From Taenia hydatigena (lineage: Eukaryota; Platyhelminthes; Cestoda; Cyclophyllidea; Taeniidae): 64,000 nucleotides of DNA. The position numbers and the translations under genes were made by a program. Below the pieces are notes generated by a model that did no database searches, was not told the DNA's origin, and saw only the letters and a list, made by a program, of their open reading frames with translations. This document shows positions 11,844 through 24,195 of this stretch, in pieces; positions within the stretch are counted from its first letter, which is position 1, and every line of letters begins with the position of its first letter. Where the stretch lies: the NCBI GenBank assembly GCA_036345935.2, contig JADWOT020000005.1, forward strand, positions 20,314,369-20,378,368, written 5' to 3'.

Positions 11844-13393
11844 CTGCAGTCGGTTTCCTCGGTGGTCCAGCGAACTTATCGATTATTTTTTGGGAGCATT
11901 GCAAAAGGTGTTGCAGAAGTGAGCTCACTTTTCCTGTGGCTGGCTCATTCTACTTTAAAGAAGGTATTAGTACCATGTGAACAGGTCATAGTCCAGTGGT
12001 TAACTAGTACGACCGTGCGTTATTTCGGTCTCCTGAGGCACACACGCAGTGGCTACTGCGAGGACGTATGCACGAGCCCTCCCATTGGCCCTTCACTGCT
12101 TGTAATAAAGTGTGGGGGATTAAATTTCACCGAGGTAGCAAAAAATGCATCCACTTTAGGTACTACTCTAATAAGTCATCTGAACGCTGGAGGACCACAA
12201 AAGGGTGTAAACAGAAGATGGGGCAGGGAGATAAGGGGACCAAAAGTGAGTAACAGCCCTTCACCCCAATGCAACACACAAAAGCCTGTCGGTGCGTGTG
12301 TGTATGTGTGAGTCTGTACATAATGAATCGAGTTGGTACTCATTAATCAGAGCATAAGTTCTCTCCCACCTCTCCCTCCATCTCCCGCCTTAATACTCAA
12401 CTCTGTTTAGCTTTATTCCATTTCTAAGAAGCTGCAGCTTAGGGCGAGTGAAATTTAACACTTTGAAAAGGCTGTAAGGAAATTTTATCTATACCCAGTT
12501 CATCTATAAGATCTACACATTACACTTTGTCACTAAAAGGGGAAAAATCCCCTAATTAAGGGTTGTCAGTTAGATTACACGTCAAGCGCTACCTCTAACG
12601 GCTTGAAAAAAATTGAGGAAAGTGAAGAGATTCTTTACTGCTAGACTATCTCAAGAATGTCATATTTGTCTAGAAGATGTAGGGAAACTGTGGAGACTGC
12701 CTTTCTTTCACTATTAGAAGAGATCAAACTGTGAAGTCTTGGAAAAGTGGAGAATCGAAAGTCGCCCTGATCAGTGGATTAAAGTGTCCAAGCAACTACC
12801 GAGAAAAGGCCTTTGTTGATACTCAACCTTCACCTTGACATCAACAATCAAGGCGACATAATTTAGCAGTAGTCATTGGGAATTTCAATATCCTTGCCTG
12901 TCTAGAGGACATCCAATGCAATGGCAGGTCTACCAGCGACTCTCCAGTTCGATGCCGCGACACAACTCGCCAATACGTTGACGAACGCAAGCTCATTTAG
13001 AAGCTTTGAAAATTGGCATTGCAGTGATACTTATTCAAATGAAAAGCTTCTCCCGCAAGAGTCGTTGGAACTTTACTCCACCTGATTAACTACTTCCAGC
13101 TGCCTTGAGAAAGGGTCTTTTGCTAGATTAGATCAGTCACGATTAACGATTGTCGGTTGACATTTAAGAAGTAAACATTTCCAAGGAAACGGCTACGCCT
13201 ACTCAGGGCTCTACACAAAAGAAGGTACGGTTTAATGGAGGTGAAGTGATGTGTATCACAGGGGAGCAGCATGGAGAGTGTTACTGGCCTACAAAAAGCT
13301 CTCTTTAATCAACGAGCGCGGTAAAATATGCTACAGAGTTTTGTACTCCCTGTCCCTGTCAATGGGAAGATATTATGATGACATCTGACTCAC

Positions 13394-16300
13394 CCGTGTG
13401 CAGCCGACCCCACTTCTGTTGCATCATTTCCCACGTCTCTCACAAAGGCTCGGATATGCTTTAAGTTGGCCATCGTGGTGGCCTCCAGGTCCTTATTCAG
13501 AGCATCCAGTCGTTGTGTGCATGCTGCCATTGCTTGATTGAACTTCTTGAAGAGCTCCCAATGTTGGGTCATATTGACTTTGGCCTTTCGATTCATGCGG
13601 CGACAACTCATGGGAGCTCTAACATCACTACCACCACCTCCTAGACGCTCACATCGGGTGCACTCCAAAATTTCCACACCATTCATGTTGCCAGCTGTGT
13701 AGTGTTGTTGCAACTCCTGATTTACGATGGAAAGAAGGCTGACTTGTCGTCGAAGGAATTGGATGATTCGCTGATTAGTGGTGTGAGGTCGAGAGAAGAG
13801 CATTTGCACCACAAAGAGTTGAAGAGTGGAACCCGTCTCTGAGGTGGAAGGTGGAGGCTGCGATTGCGGCAGCTCGGCATCACAATGAATGTTGCGGAGT
13901 AGAAAGGAGTCCTGTTCGCTGGAATCCAGCAGACGACAGAGATGATCATAAAAGCCGTCAGTAAAGTTGACGATCGTGTTCAAGGCTAAGCCAGTTGGAG
14001 AGAGACAGGTCTCCACGAAGTCCCACTTTGAAGGCTGTAAAATGCATAATTCAAGCTAGTAATGATCGCAGACTCAAATTCTAACTAAGGACCGAGCTTT
14101 TGAGTCCCGTGACCTGTTTGTTAGAACTATCGCTACTGGGTGGCATCTTCGGTTCTGGCGCCTAGGCAAACATCGCAACCGAAAGCTATGAATGGCGCTT
14201 AACTTGAGAGGAGGAAGGGAACGGGGAACTGTGAGTGGTATGGCGTTTGTTGAAGTGCACCTCCGTCCACAAGGCCATCGCAGTCTCCACCCGATGGCTT
14301 GGCAATCCGGTCAGAGTCTGCAGTTGGTCTGCTTGTAGGGCTCATTGCAAATGATTGACTAACCCTCATTTGCCAACAGTGGAGATGGGGAAAAGAAAGG
14401 TGGGGGCAGGAGTGAACCTCTTGTAGATGGTTTTTCAAAAACAAAAAATTGATTTTTAAATTTAAACACCTCACCTCTGCAACAGAGGCTTAATTAAAAC
14501 AAAAGAACAAAAACTGCACTGAAGGTTAAATCTCCGATTTATCTGTGATACCCCTCCTGCGCTCACCGGCTCCTGCTTTTCGAACGCCTTACTCTCATAA
14601 GAGGTAAGGTTTACCCATATGAGGTAGAAAACGATACATTTGCTGATGGCATTTTGACGAGCTGATTCGATTTTTAAGTAAGTAAGTAAGAGGAGTCGTG
14701 TGCGACAGCGACATCGCCTCCATCATCAGACTCTTAAAAAGTGCTTAAGCAAGAGAAACACAAGGAGATAATCACGCCGTTGTGCGCTTTTCCTCGGTCC
14801 AGTCGACGCCTAATTAACCGATAGGCGAGATTAGTACTGACAGTGCGGTTTGGTTTCGCTGCCTTCCTGTGCTCGTCTCCCTTCTTCGTTCTGTCTCACC
14901 TCTTCTTTCTCAATCCATCAGGATTTCTGAATTTTCTGGGGCAGATCTCTATATGTTGATTATTCTCTTATTTCGAAATATGTTGTACATTTGCTATAAG
15001 TCGTATCTACTATTGAGCTGGGTTCATGCCAATTGAGGCAAAAAATAAGCCACTCCCTCCTTTACTAACCAAACTCTTTCCCAACGACCTACGTGTGTTT
15101 TACCCTTTTTGTAGCAAGTGGATGAGACATTAATGGCCGGGTCCGCTCTGTCAGGAGACCGTGGACAATATAAAGGTGAATTTCGCCTATTCAATCCTAA
15201 CCTTCTCTTTATTTTAGATCAAAGTTTACATACAATCTGCAAGTAGTTGGTTGTCTCAGTAGTATGTAACAAATTCACCAAGACTCAGAGGGTTCGGCAC
15301 ATGTGGCAGCGATCTAGACTCTCTCGTCAGTTAATCTCATATACCAAGGACGATTGCCAAAATCACGCTCTTCGACTTTATCTCTTCCTGAAGCTATCAT
15401 CTCTTTGTGTACGTTGAGTAGGTAGGCAAAAAACACGGATTATATGGCCTCTCCTTCCTCGCCTTGAAGGAAAACAAAGACACGTGCGGACACTTTTTGG
15501 CTATTTCCGGATGCCAAATAAGTTGGTTTTCTGGCTCTACAAAATTTCAACATTTTTTAAAATTGAAATTGTTTCATTTTACACCCTGGCAATAAGAAAA
15601 CAGAGGTTAGGGCAAATCAGCCAGGTCAAGATAAATCATAGCATAGCAAGCCATGTCTAGCATTGGGGGTTGGAGGCAGTTAGCAGTGGCTGGACTCTTT
15701 GGGTCCTCGGGTCAAATTGTGACCGTTCGATCTCTCACATTCTTCTTTAGGGTGTAAGGTGGATTTTTGGATACTTGACTTACCTCAAATGTCGAGGTCA
15801 TATGCTGTGCTGCTCTCAATTCAGCTAGGCTCTGAAGCATCCCATCAAAGTCCTTCTTAAGGTTCCCCAATCGGAGGGCCAGATTTTCAATCACCACCAC
15901 TGATGAAGTATTCTCGTGTCGTAGGTAGGCCCACTGTTGAACTAGTCGAGCCTTTGCCACCCTGGAGGTGCCTCGGAGCGTGATGGGCTCCTGCAATTGA
16001 AGGAGGCTGGAACTGAACACTGGTTTGGCAACCTGCACCACTGAGCGTATCACTGAACGGAAAGAATGAGCTAAAGGTGGAAAGTGGTGGAGTTAAGGGG
16101 CGCTCTTCTTGTTTCCAAAAAAATTTGGTTTATAAAGTATTCTACATAAGTCGTACCTTTGAAATTTGACGACAGAAATTCAGGAGGTGGAATTGGCTAA
16201 AATAGAGGAGAAAAGTGGAAAATCTTCCTTTTTTAAAGAATCGCCTAGTGATTTGTAGTTATAATAACAAAATGCTTGTTCTCTGACATAAGTACTGCTT

Positions 16301-19300
16301 CAATCTATGGTATGCAATTCCTTCTTCTTTTAGGACACGCGATTTTGGGGTGGAAGACTGCTGTAAAGCGCTTTGTCTCGACAACCAAGCTATCAAGCCC
16401 AGCTCAAGTCACCTCTCCCCTTCTTCACCTACACATCACCTCCTTTCGCGTCTCTCCTACCGCCCAACTGACCGCTTCACCTTTTTATGGCAACATGCGT
16501 TAGACGTAGGACAATCATCTGGGATAAACAGTGTGTCCCATCCCTCTCGCTCTCCCTCCTCTATCCATCCTAAATGATGCCAGCATCCGAAGTCCTAACG
16601 TCTTCAGATCTGCAGATTTTGAGAGCTTGCGTTGGTTTGGCAGAAAGGATGGTCTTTTCCACGACTTACTTGACACCTCTTAATTGATTAATGGGTGACT
16701 CGGAGGAAGTGATGACTGACTGTTATGGGGATTGGATCACTTCGCGGACCAATCGTTGTACAATTGAGCGCACCCACGAAGGAAGCACCGGGTTCCAGGC
16801 GTAGCAGTTCTTGAGACAGTGGAACGGTGAATCGTTCGGGTGAAACTGAGGGTCACTCCTCATTACATTTCAGTTTGACACTCAATGTAGCGTGCTTTAA
16901 CCCTCTCTCTTATTTTCCTCCAACTATTCAAAAGTGTACCATCCACATGTTCAAGGACCAAATCGCAAAATAGGACTAAAAGTTCCTTCACCCTAAAAGA
17001 GTAATTCTGAGGTCTCTTTTTGAGGAACAACGCAATGGACGAATTTGAGGTTACTCATCGCCCCGCGACCCTGGAACCTACAGCATCAGAGAAGCCGACT
17101 TGGATGAAGGTCTGAAACTGGGAGCCCACAAATAGTTCATCGCCCTCTGATGGTGGTTGAAGTATATCAATGGATCGTTCGTACTGCTTCAAACCCATCC
17201 GAGATGATATGGTCTGATCGCGACTATTGTCCACTGAGAGGTAGAAGCCGACTATCGCCTCATTGGGTAGAAGGTACTCGTGTTCTTGCGGATCCAAAAT
17301 CAGCCGAACCTCTCGCGCTAGGGAAAGAAGGGATTCAAAATTTGGAGGAGAGAGAGCGCCATATCTTGGCTAAGTTTATGCGTCCTTTTATTGAACAAAC
17401 GTTGCTATAGCAATACAAATTAATCATGACTGGAAAGGGTGTTAATTACCCTTGGATAGGAAGGACACGTTCTCTTATTTGGAGAAACTCTACCGAATCA
17501 ACAATAGTGAGACAACTGGTTAAGGTCAAAGTTAACCAAAACACTAACTGCCTCCCTCTCCTCCTTTTAACTCCACCGCTTCTTCGTTCCAAGGGTGGGA
17601 AGAAGTAATTAATAATAAAGCTGACTTTGTTCGGATGTTTACAAAAACACGGCTCGGTGAGGTAAAAAAAGACTTTATGAAACCCCTTAGACTGAGAGTA
17701 GAAAGGGGATCGGCAGGTAGCTAGACAGACAGGCAGTAGACTTGACGATTCTAGCAGAAGCCAAGACGAGGTAAGCAAACAACGACTTCTCGTATGTTTC
17801 CACTCCCTTTCTTTTCTTTCTTTCTTTCTCCACTACAGCCTGCTAACACATGCTTAACGGTGGCGGAACTTTCGGCCTCAGTGGCTATTGTGCGAAATTA
17901 ACGAGGCACGAGGAGGTTTCCACGCTACAAGTAGTCCTTTTTTCTCCCTTTTCTTCTTTTTGGGGAAAAGGCTAAAAAGTATGGCTCTATTTAACCCTAA
18001 ATTTGTGCCCTTTATCAACTAGAATGGGTGGTTTATACACACAACTTAAACAATCCATTTGCCACTCACTTCGTTTGATACATAATCATTCTGAACGAGT
18101 TAAGAAGTGCAAACAAAAAATAGTTTTATTTTATTGTGTGAAGAAGCAAAAAAAATCGTATAAGGATAATTTAGAAGTGAGGAATCACCCTTAGAGAAAC
18201 ATGCGGAATATTTTACTGAGCCGTTCAATTGTACGCGGGCTAATCAGCATAAGCTGCTACCTAAAATGTGTCTCGTCTAGACTGGTGACTGTTCCATCAC
18301 GACTGGAGGTGCTATGTGGGCAGGTTGGCGAAGGCCTTTACCACTCCTTCCCCCCCCCCTCTCGAAGTCTGCGAGTCAACCAGGCAAAAATTGGAGAGAC
18401 TGTGGAGGACTTGACTTTCCATAGCAGCCAAGTATTTAAGTTTTTCACTATCCTCTCGGGGTGCACCTATTTTGCAGCGAATTGGTCTCCTGATCCTTCG
18501 GTTTATTTGTGCACCTCATTCACCAACCAGCTGCTGCCGTGACAGCGATCAACCAATCGGGCTCAAGGTATATCACAATGTCTAGACCTTTTCTCCCTCT
18601 GCACTTAATTACAGCACCGCTGATGCCTTGGTTGACCTAAACCACAGCGAAAGGAATCACCAAATCCGTGTCCCCCTTTGGCAAATGGCTTCTAGTTCGA
18701 TTCCAAAATGTGACCGAATTTGGAAGGTTTTTCTCGTGAAATTTATGGAACTGTTCATAGAAATGTATATTTTATCGTAATATTGGGTAATTCCAAAACA
18801 TTGCGCCGTTTTGTGTAATTGAACACTACACACTTAAATACTACTTGCAAATTAGTAAGTAGGCCATGAGTGCAATACATGTACGTCGGGTGCGCAGTGC
18901 ATCGTGCTTCCTCTATTTTTATTTTTTTTCTCACCTACCTGACGAATTCAGAGCTAGGCGGAAACAGAGACGATTTAAATTAATGACGCTTTCAAAATCC
19001 TCCGTTCCACAGGCCAGTCCGTTGATTGTACAACTAAAAAGGAGAGAGGACACATATAACTTTCCCTTTTTATTTCTTCCTTTTTTGCTCATTCGGACAT
19101 CGGCCAGTAATGCATACCAATGGATGATAAAGATATGTTTTTTTGTGCCTGGGTTATGAAAAAATGAGAAGGATAAGGAGCTTTGGCTCTCGATAACATC
19201 GGACATAATCAAAAAAGTTTTCCGCAGTCATCTTAATAACTAAAAAAACTCAGAAAAAAAACAGAATAGCAGAAATCGTGCCAAAAGTGGCAACCTCACA

Positions 19301-22300
19301 ATTCCTTTTTATAAACGCTTTCCTTCTCTACCCAATTTTTTATTCCGCCGGCATAAAAAGGCAAACAATGAAAAGTCGCCTCTCGTGTATGAGCCGAGAC
19401 CAAAAAGGGCGGGGGGGGGGATTTATTGTAACGCTACGGGCTAGTAGCGAGGTTTGGACGCAGAGTCCAAATTGTCTCATGCAGTGGAAACACCTTGGGC
19501 ACCCTTCGTGGCCAATCGAATGGGAAGGAGGTGGAGGCGACCACCATGTTGAGTGCATGTTGGAGTAGTAGAACTGTGATTTGCCAATGCAAGAGGGGAG
19601 GAACGGATGGCCTACTTTAAAAAAATTTTTTGTGACAAAGACACAGTTCCAATTTAGAGTCCATCAATACTTTTATGAAAGAGAAGCACATTTGAAGAGA
19701 GGAGGACGTGTGTAAGGAGCTTTGCCTAGACAAACATGTAACCCAAACTACCTTATCCACCACTCCTCTCTTCCTCTTCATTTCTACCCAATTGACTACC
19801 ACCACCTGCGGAAACAGAGGTAAAGCCTTATCTGCCACTCTCCCCTCCGCCACTCAAATGAAGCGCAAGGCCCCTCACTAAATAGTTTGGCAGCTATGTG
19901 AGATTCTGACATCCTGAGGTCTTGCGTTTGCAAGATAGAAGGAGGCTATGAATGGCTGGGACATAAGTTAGCCAGTTTGACGTCTTTAGCGCGCGTTTTT
20001 AAGAACTATGAAAGAAGCAATGGACATACTGTCAAACCAACAATCACGCTGTCATCTGTCACTATTGGTGTCACATGCGCTACTCATTTGCCTTCCTTTC
20101 ATCACAAAAGTCTCTAATTCCATTTGATGTCGACGTAAACCAATCAAACGTTACCGATTCGTAAGACACGCAAACAAACAGTCTCTTTAAGCCAACTAGT
20201 CCTAAAAATTGGCATCGAAAGTGGGCTAGTGTCTGTTCTACAAAAGTCCATCAATTAACAAGGAAACTCCTTTCTTCAACTTTACTGCCGCCTTAAAGAT
20301 AATTTATTTGAGAGGTTGATTAACAAAGCTCGACTTTGTAAAATCTTCCAATTGAGGGACAAAGAGAAGTTCCTGCAGTTCCTACCCACTCCACCACAAC
20401 ACGGCGTCCTTTTTGATAGGCCTGTGAAGTAGAGAGCATCGCCCTCTACCACCTTCGCTGTCATCGTGAATCCCAAAGTGACGACTGGTGGAATTAGGGA
20501 ACGTTGATATTATTCAATGTCCATTTTCAAGCATTAAGAGGTGGGGATGCATTTGTTTGAACCACTCACCGGTAGGATCCCCACATTGCAGTTTCACCGA
20601 AGTAGACAAAAGTAATTTGCCTCGCAGAGGACTGGGAGGTCTCCAGAGTAGGCACATTATTAACAGCATTCTTACTTACTTATTTAGAAAAGTGTCAATA
20701 ATCAAAATTAGACCCGACACATGAAATTGCATATGCTTTACCTACTCTTAAGCTTTACGACAAACTTCTTGAACAAAAAGTGTTCTAAATTTTAATTTGT
20801 GAGGAAAAACAGATGATAATTTATCTTTTCCTAAATCAGCCGATCAGTGCGCTGTTAAAGGCAACTGCTCTGAAAGGGAAAAGCATACTCTTAAGGGAAT
20901 TGATGAGGAGCACCTTTTTAGCATATCGGGAAGGTGATGCGAGATGGCGATAAGGGTGGAGAGGCTCTGCTTGCTGAGCTCCTTGGCGAAGTCGGGAACA
21001 CGCATGGCTCCACTGCGAATTCCCGTCAAGGTGTCGTAGAGGTAACTTCCACTGGGCAGGTCAAAGATTGCCGACCCTCTGAAAGAGGAGACAGGGGGTA
21101 AAGAGGAGATGACTACTCCCTAGCAGAAATGGTGATGACAGGTAATGAGAACACCGATGAGATGAGAATTTTCTCGAGGGGCTCAAATCACATGTCCATG
21201 ATCCACTTCTTCTGACAAGCGAAGATAACTAGTAATTTTTTGTCGACTTTGACACATTATCTGCAAATCTAGACAAAGTAAGCATCTTCTTATTTTGGTC
21301 GTAAGTAAGAGAGGGATTCCGCTTCTAAACAGATTTGCCAACCTTAATAAAGCGCGTCACCATTAGAGCAAAAGTGTGTGCTTGGAAAAATACCACCAAA
21401 TGGGCAAGGTAGTACTTTAATCATTCTGTACAATTCCCTCATTTTACGGAAATAAGAGCGAAGGCTTAATCAATTGTCATGACCCTTCAATCAAACAGTT
21501 GCCTGCGTTCGTTTCCGGGTTACTGCAACAGTGGTAAAGTTCTCGACAAAATTCTGCTTTAGAATCATTCTTCAGCAAGCATTAAGCAAAGCAATAAGAA
21601 TGGTCGACGATTATTCACAATCGTTATGCGATGGACCGATAATATTTACAAATCGAAAAACTCGAGAAGACGAGAGTTACTGGAGTTTCAAATACGCGAG
21701 AAAACTCCTTTTCTAATTAGACTATTTTGCCTTGCAAGGAAAAGTTCCAAATCAGATCACTTTTCGGGTTATTAAGTTTTTTAGATGAACCCCTTAGAGC
21801 TTTGCTTGGGCCTAAAACAAGTAGAACTGCAAGCGCCTACTTGCAGGCTTGTAGACGTGGAAGCGAGTTCTCTCCTTAACTCTCAATCGACAAATCTACC
21901 GAAACAATGAAGTGAAATGACCAACCTTCTTTGGACGCATGAACGAGTCATCACTTTGTGGGGAGGTCATAAACAAGCAACCTCCAGGGCAACTTATCCA
22001 CTTTTATCGTTGAAGACAACAAACCTATCATTGTCGCGTGGAGATTCAAAGGTGCCTTGGCTGTGTGGGATGGGTAGTGGGTGGCCTCCGATTGTCTCTC
22101 GACGGACTCTTCTTAACTTATGGGGTTCTAAAATCTACAGATTTTTTACTGTTTTCCTCTACCTGCTTGACCTCCACCATGGGGACTCTTTTCTCTTCAA
22201 TTTAGATGTAAACTAACGGTTGCATTTTCGCTAGATGGACTTTTTTAATGTCAGAAGTTGAGAAATCTCCTGGGCTGCAGAATCATCACTGACAGGCAAC

Positions 22301-24195
22301 ACTTCGAGGTGACAGAAAGTGTGGTGAACAAGGTAAGCGGTGCCGTTGCGGTGACGGATTGACACGCGTGTCTGTCCCTTATGAAATGCGTATAAAAGAC
22401 ACGAGTCCTCACTCCGATCCCCCAGGTTACGACAGGTCATTTCACTAGAGCATTAGGGAATCCGCACGATCCTTTCTGGTAATAATTGCTTGACCAAAAA
22501 ATGTCGGGAGCTTTTCGGATTAAATAATTTTAGTCCTCAATATGGAATGTAAGCCTTATGTTGGTTTTTTGGTAATTTATTTTTGATCAAAATCCAAAAG
22601 GTTATAAACATCAATAAAATATAGCAAAATTAAAGTCCATTGTTGATTTAAGACAAATTTCGTTAATCATGAATTCCTGCCATCAATAATTTACTTATCA
22701 GTAGTATTGCTTAGACTAGGAAGTGAATCACTCAAGGGCCCAGTTTGAGTAACCATTTAAGTTAACCAGGTAAAGAAGTGCCCATCTTCAAAACTGTACT
22801 TTTTCTAAATTAACTAAAGCTTCAAAATCAGATCCCTTCAAGAGTTTAAGGAAGGGTTTAAGATCACTCCACCCACCGAAACGGATTAGCATTGCATATG
22901 GTGATGTTGACACCGCTTAGCACAGATTCTGCCTCCCCATCACGACGATCTTCACTGCCACTAGAGGCGGGAGTTCTCTGAACCAGCAAAAAGGCGCGTC
23001 GTTTCTGCCACCGACTTGTCCAAGCGCAGATTTGATAGACAACACAAACTAACACCAACGCGACGGCCAGAAGAACGCCCACTCTTCTGTTAAGTCAGAA
23101 AGGGAGCAAGTGAGTCTATGAATGATGGAGATCACGTTGAATTTGACATGAGATGGCCTCAAATTATCATCAGCCCAGCTCCAACTACCTCAATGTCTAT
23201 TTTAGGCCGGTTTTCCATTAGTCTGATCTCTATCGCCTGTCAACTTGCAGAGGCGATAAACATCAACTTGGGCAATATCAACTCTGAGGTGAGAAGAGAG
23301 GGGAGTGTAGACGGCTTAGACAGGGCACGTCTTCTCGCGGATGGGCTCCATCGTGTAGAGTATTGTGAGTGTCTTAGGCCTACAAAGGGGGGATGCCACT
23401 CCTCTAACTAACAACTTTAGACTCTATCTTGTTAAGCAAATAAATTCTAGACATATTTTTTCACTGCCAACCTTACCATAATGAACAAACATGGCCCCAG
23501 ACGAAAACCCACTCACCTACAAAAGTCATTCATAATATATTCATCTTTACCTCTGCTAATCCTTGATGCTATATGCTTCTTCATGGGGAAAAAAAGACTT
23601 TTCTGAACATAGTGTATCCATTCTTCAGTACCTTGTCGCATAAATTACCCGAAGAAGAGCGTCATCTGTGGATGTCTGCTTCTGTGGGACGGATTACTGA
23701 AGGCCCACCAAGCTCCATGAGATGCTGCCACAGAGGTGGTATTTGGAAGTGTTGATAGCCTTCAGGTGGCTAACTAGCTCAAAAGTAGTCAGGAGAAATG
23801 CGTATCAACCGTTACCTATAGAAAACTGCTTTACAAATACTTTGGTGGGGATAGATTACCGTTTCACCATGATCTGTGCGAGGTCATTGTGCTTCACCCT
23901 CCCCTCTCCATAAAGGCGACGCAAGTTTGGGACGGCATAATTGACAAGATAAGTCTCCATTACAATCGAGTAGCTTGGATGACCCCTAAATTGGCCAGAG
24001 GAAAAGGTGCCCAAGGGATGAGTAGGAAGTAACACGGCCACTACTTCTCCATTTGCATGCTTATCTGCGCAGGCTGTTCGATTCTCGCTGCACTCTTTTC
24101 TTTCCAGTGGCACGACTATTCGGCCATGCTGGCTGCAAGCTGTAGCCAGTGTGTGCAAGGTTCCCAAAGCGATGGAGGAAGACATTAAAAGTTTC
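13394..24195 (-). CDS. Unrecognised single-pass membrane protein, core exons
   Basis: Ten minus-strand exons chain with matching phases: 24195-23860, 23086-22877, 22444-22290, 21076-20914, 20631-20570, 20484-20386, 17317-17078, 16845-16717, 16052-15784 and 14034-13394. The second exon carries one hydrophobic segment (VGVLLAVALVLVCVVYQICA) flanked by basic residues (KRR before, SRWQKRR after). The part after it contains sequons (RHRNGTAY, ALNCTTIGP, HENTSS) and several Cys, but the positive flanks leave topology unclear. Later exons read VVTLGFTMTAKVVEGDALYF, NEAIVGFYLSVDNSRDQTIS and FQTFIQVGFSDAV, which resemble beta-rich ectodomain modules. The last exon is helical with a Gly-rich loop and a CXXC (ECTRC). 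I cannot assign a family. The 21076 acceptor and the 22290 donor have alternatives. The gene convincingly exists; its function is unknown. Confidence 0.72.
14043..15783 (-). other. Intron of the unrecognised minus-strand gene
   Basis: The intron runs from GAG|GTAAGT at 15783 to TTTTACAG near 14035. No domain is recognised within it. Weak open frames near 14200-14470 lack splice support. Confidence 0.6.
17318..20385 (-). other. Intron of the unrecognised minus-strand gene
   Basis: This intron of about 3 kb joins GTGG|GTAGGA to CCCTAG|CGCGAG in phase. It contains a short TTTC repeat near 17809-17830 and no gene I can support on either strand. Confidence 0.6.

Noticed and set aside
11793..12311. 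172-codon plus-strand open frame
   Set aside because: It has no recognisable features and ends in a GT-rich run, and a minus-strand exon with a strong GTGAGT donor occupies the same place.
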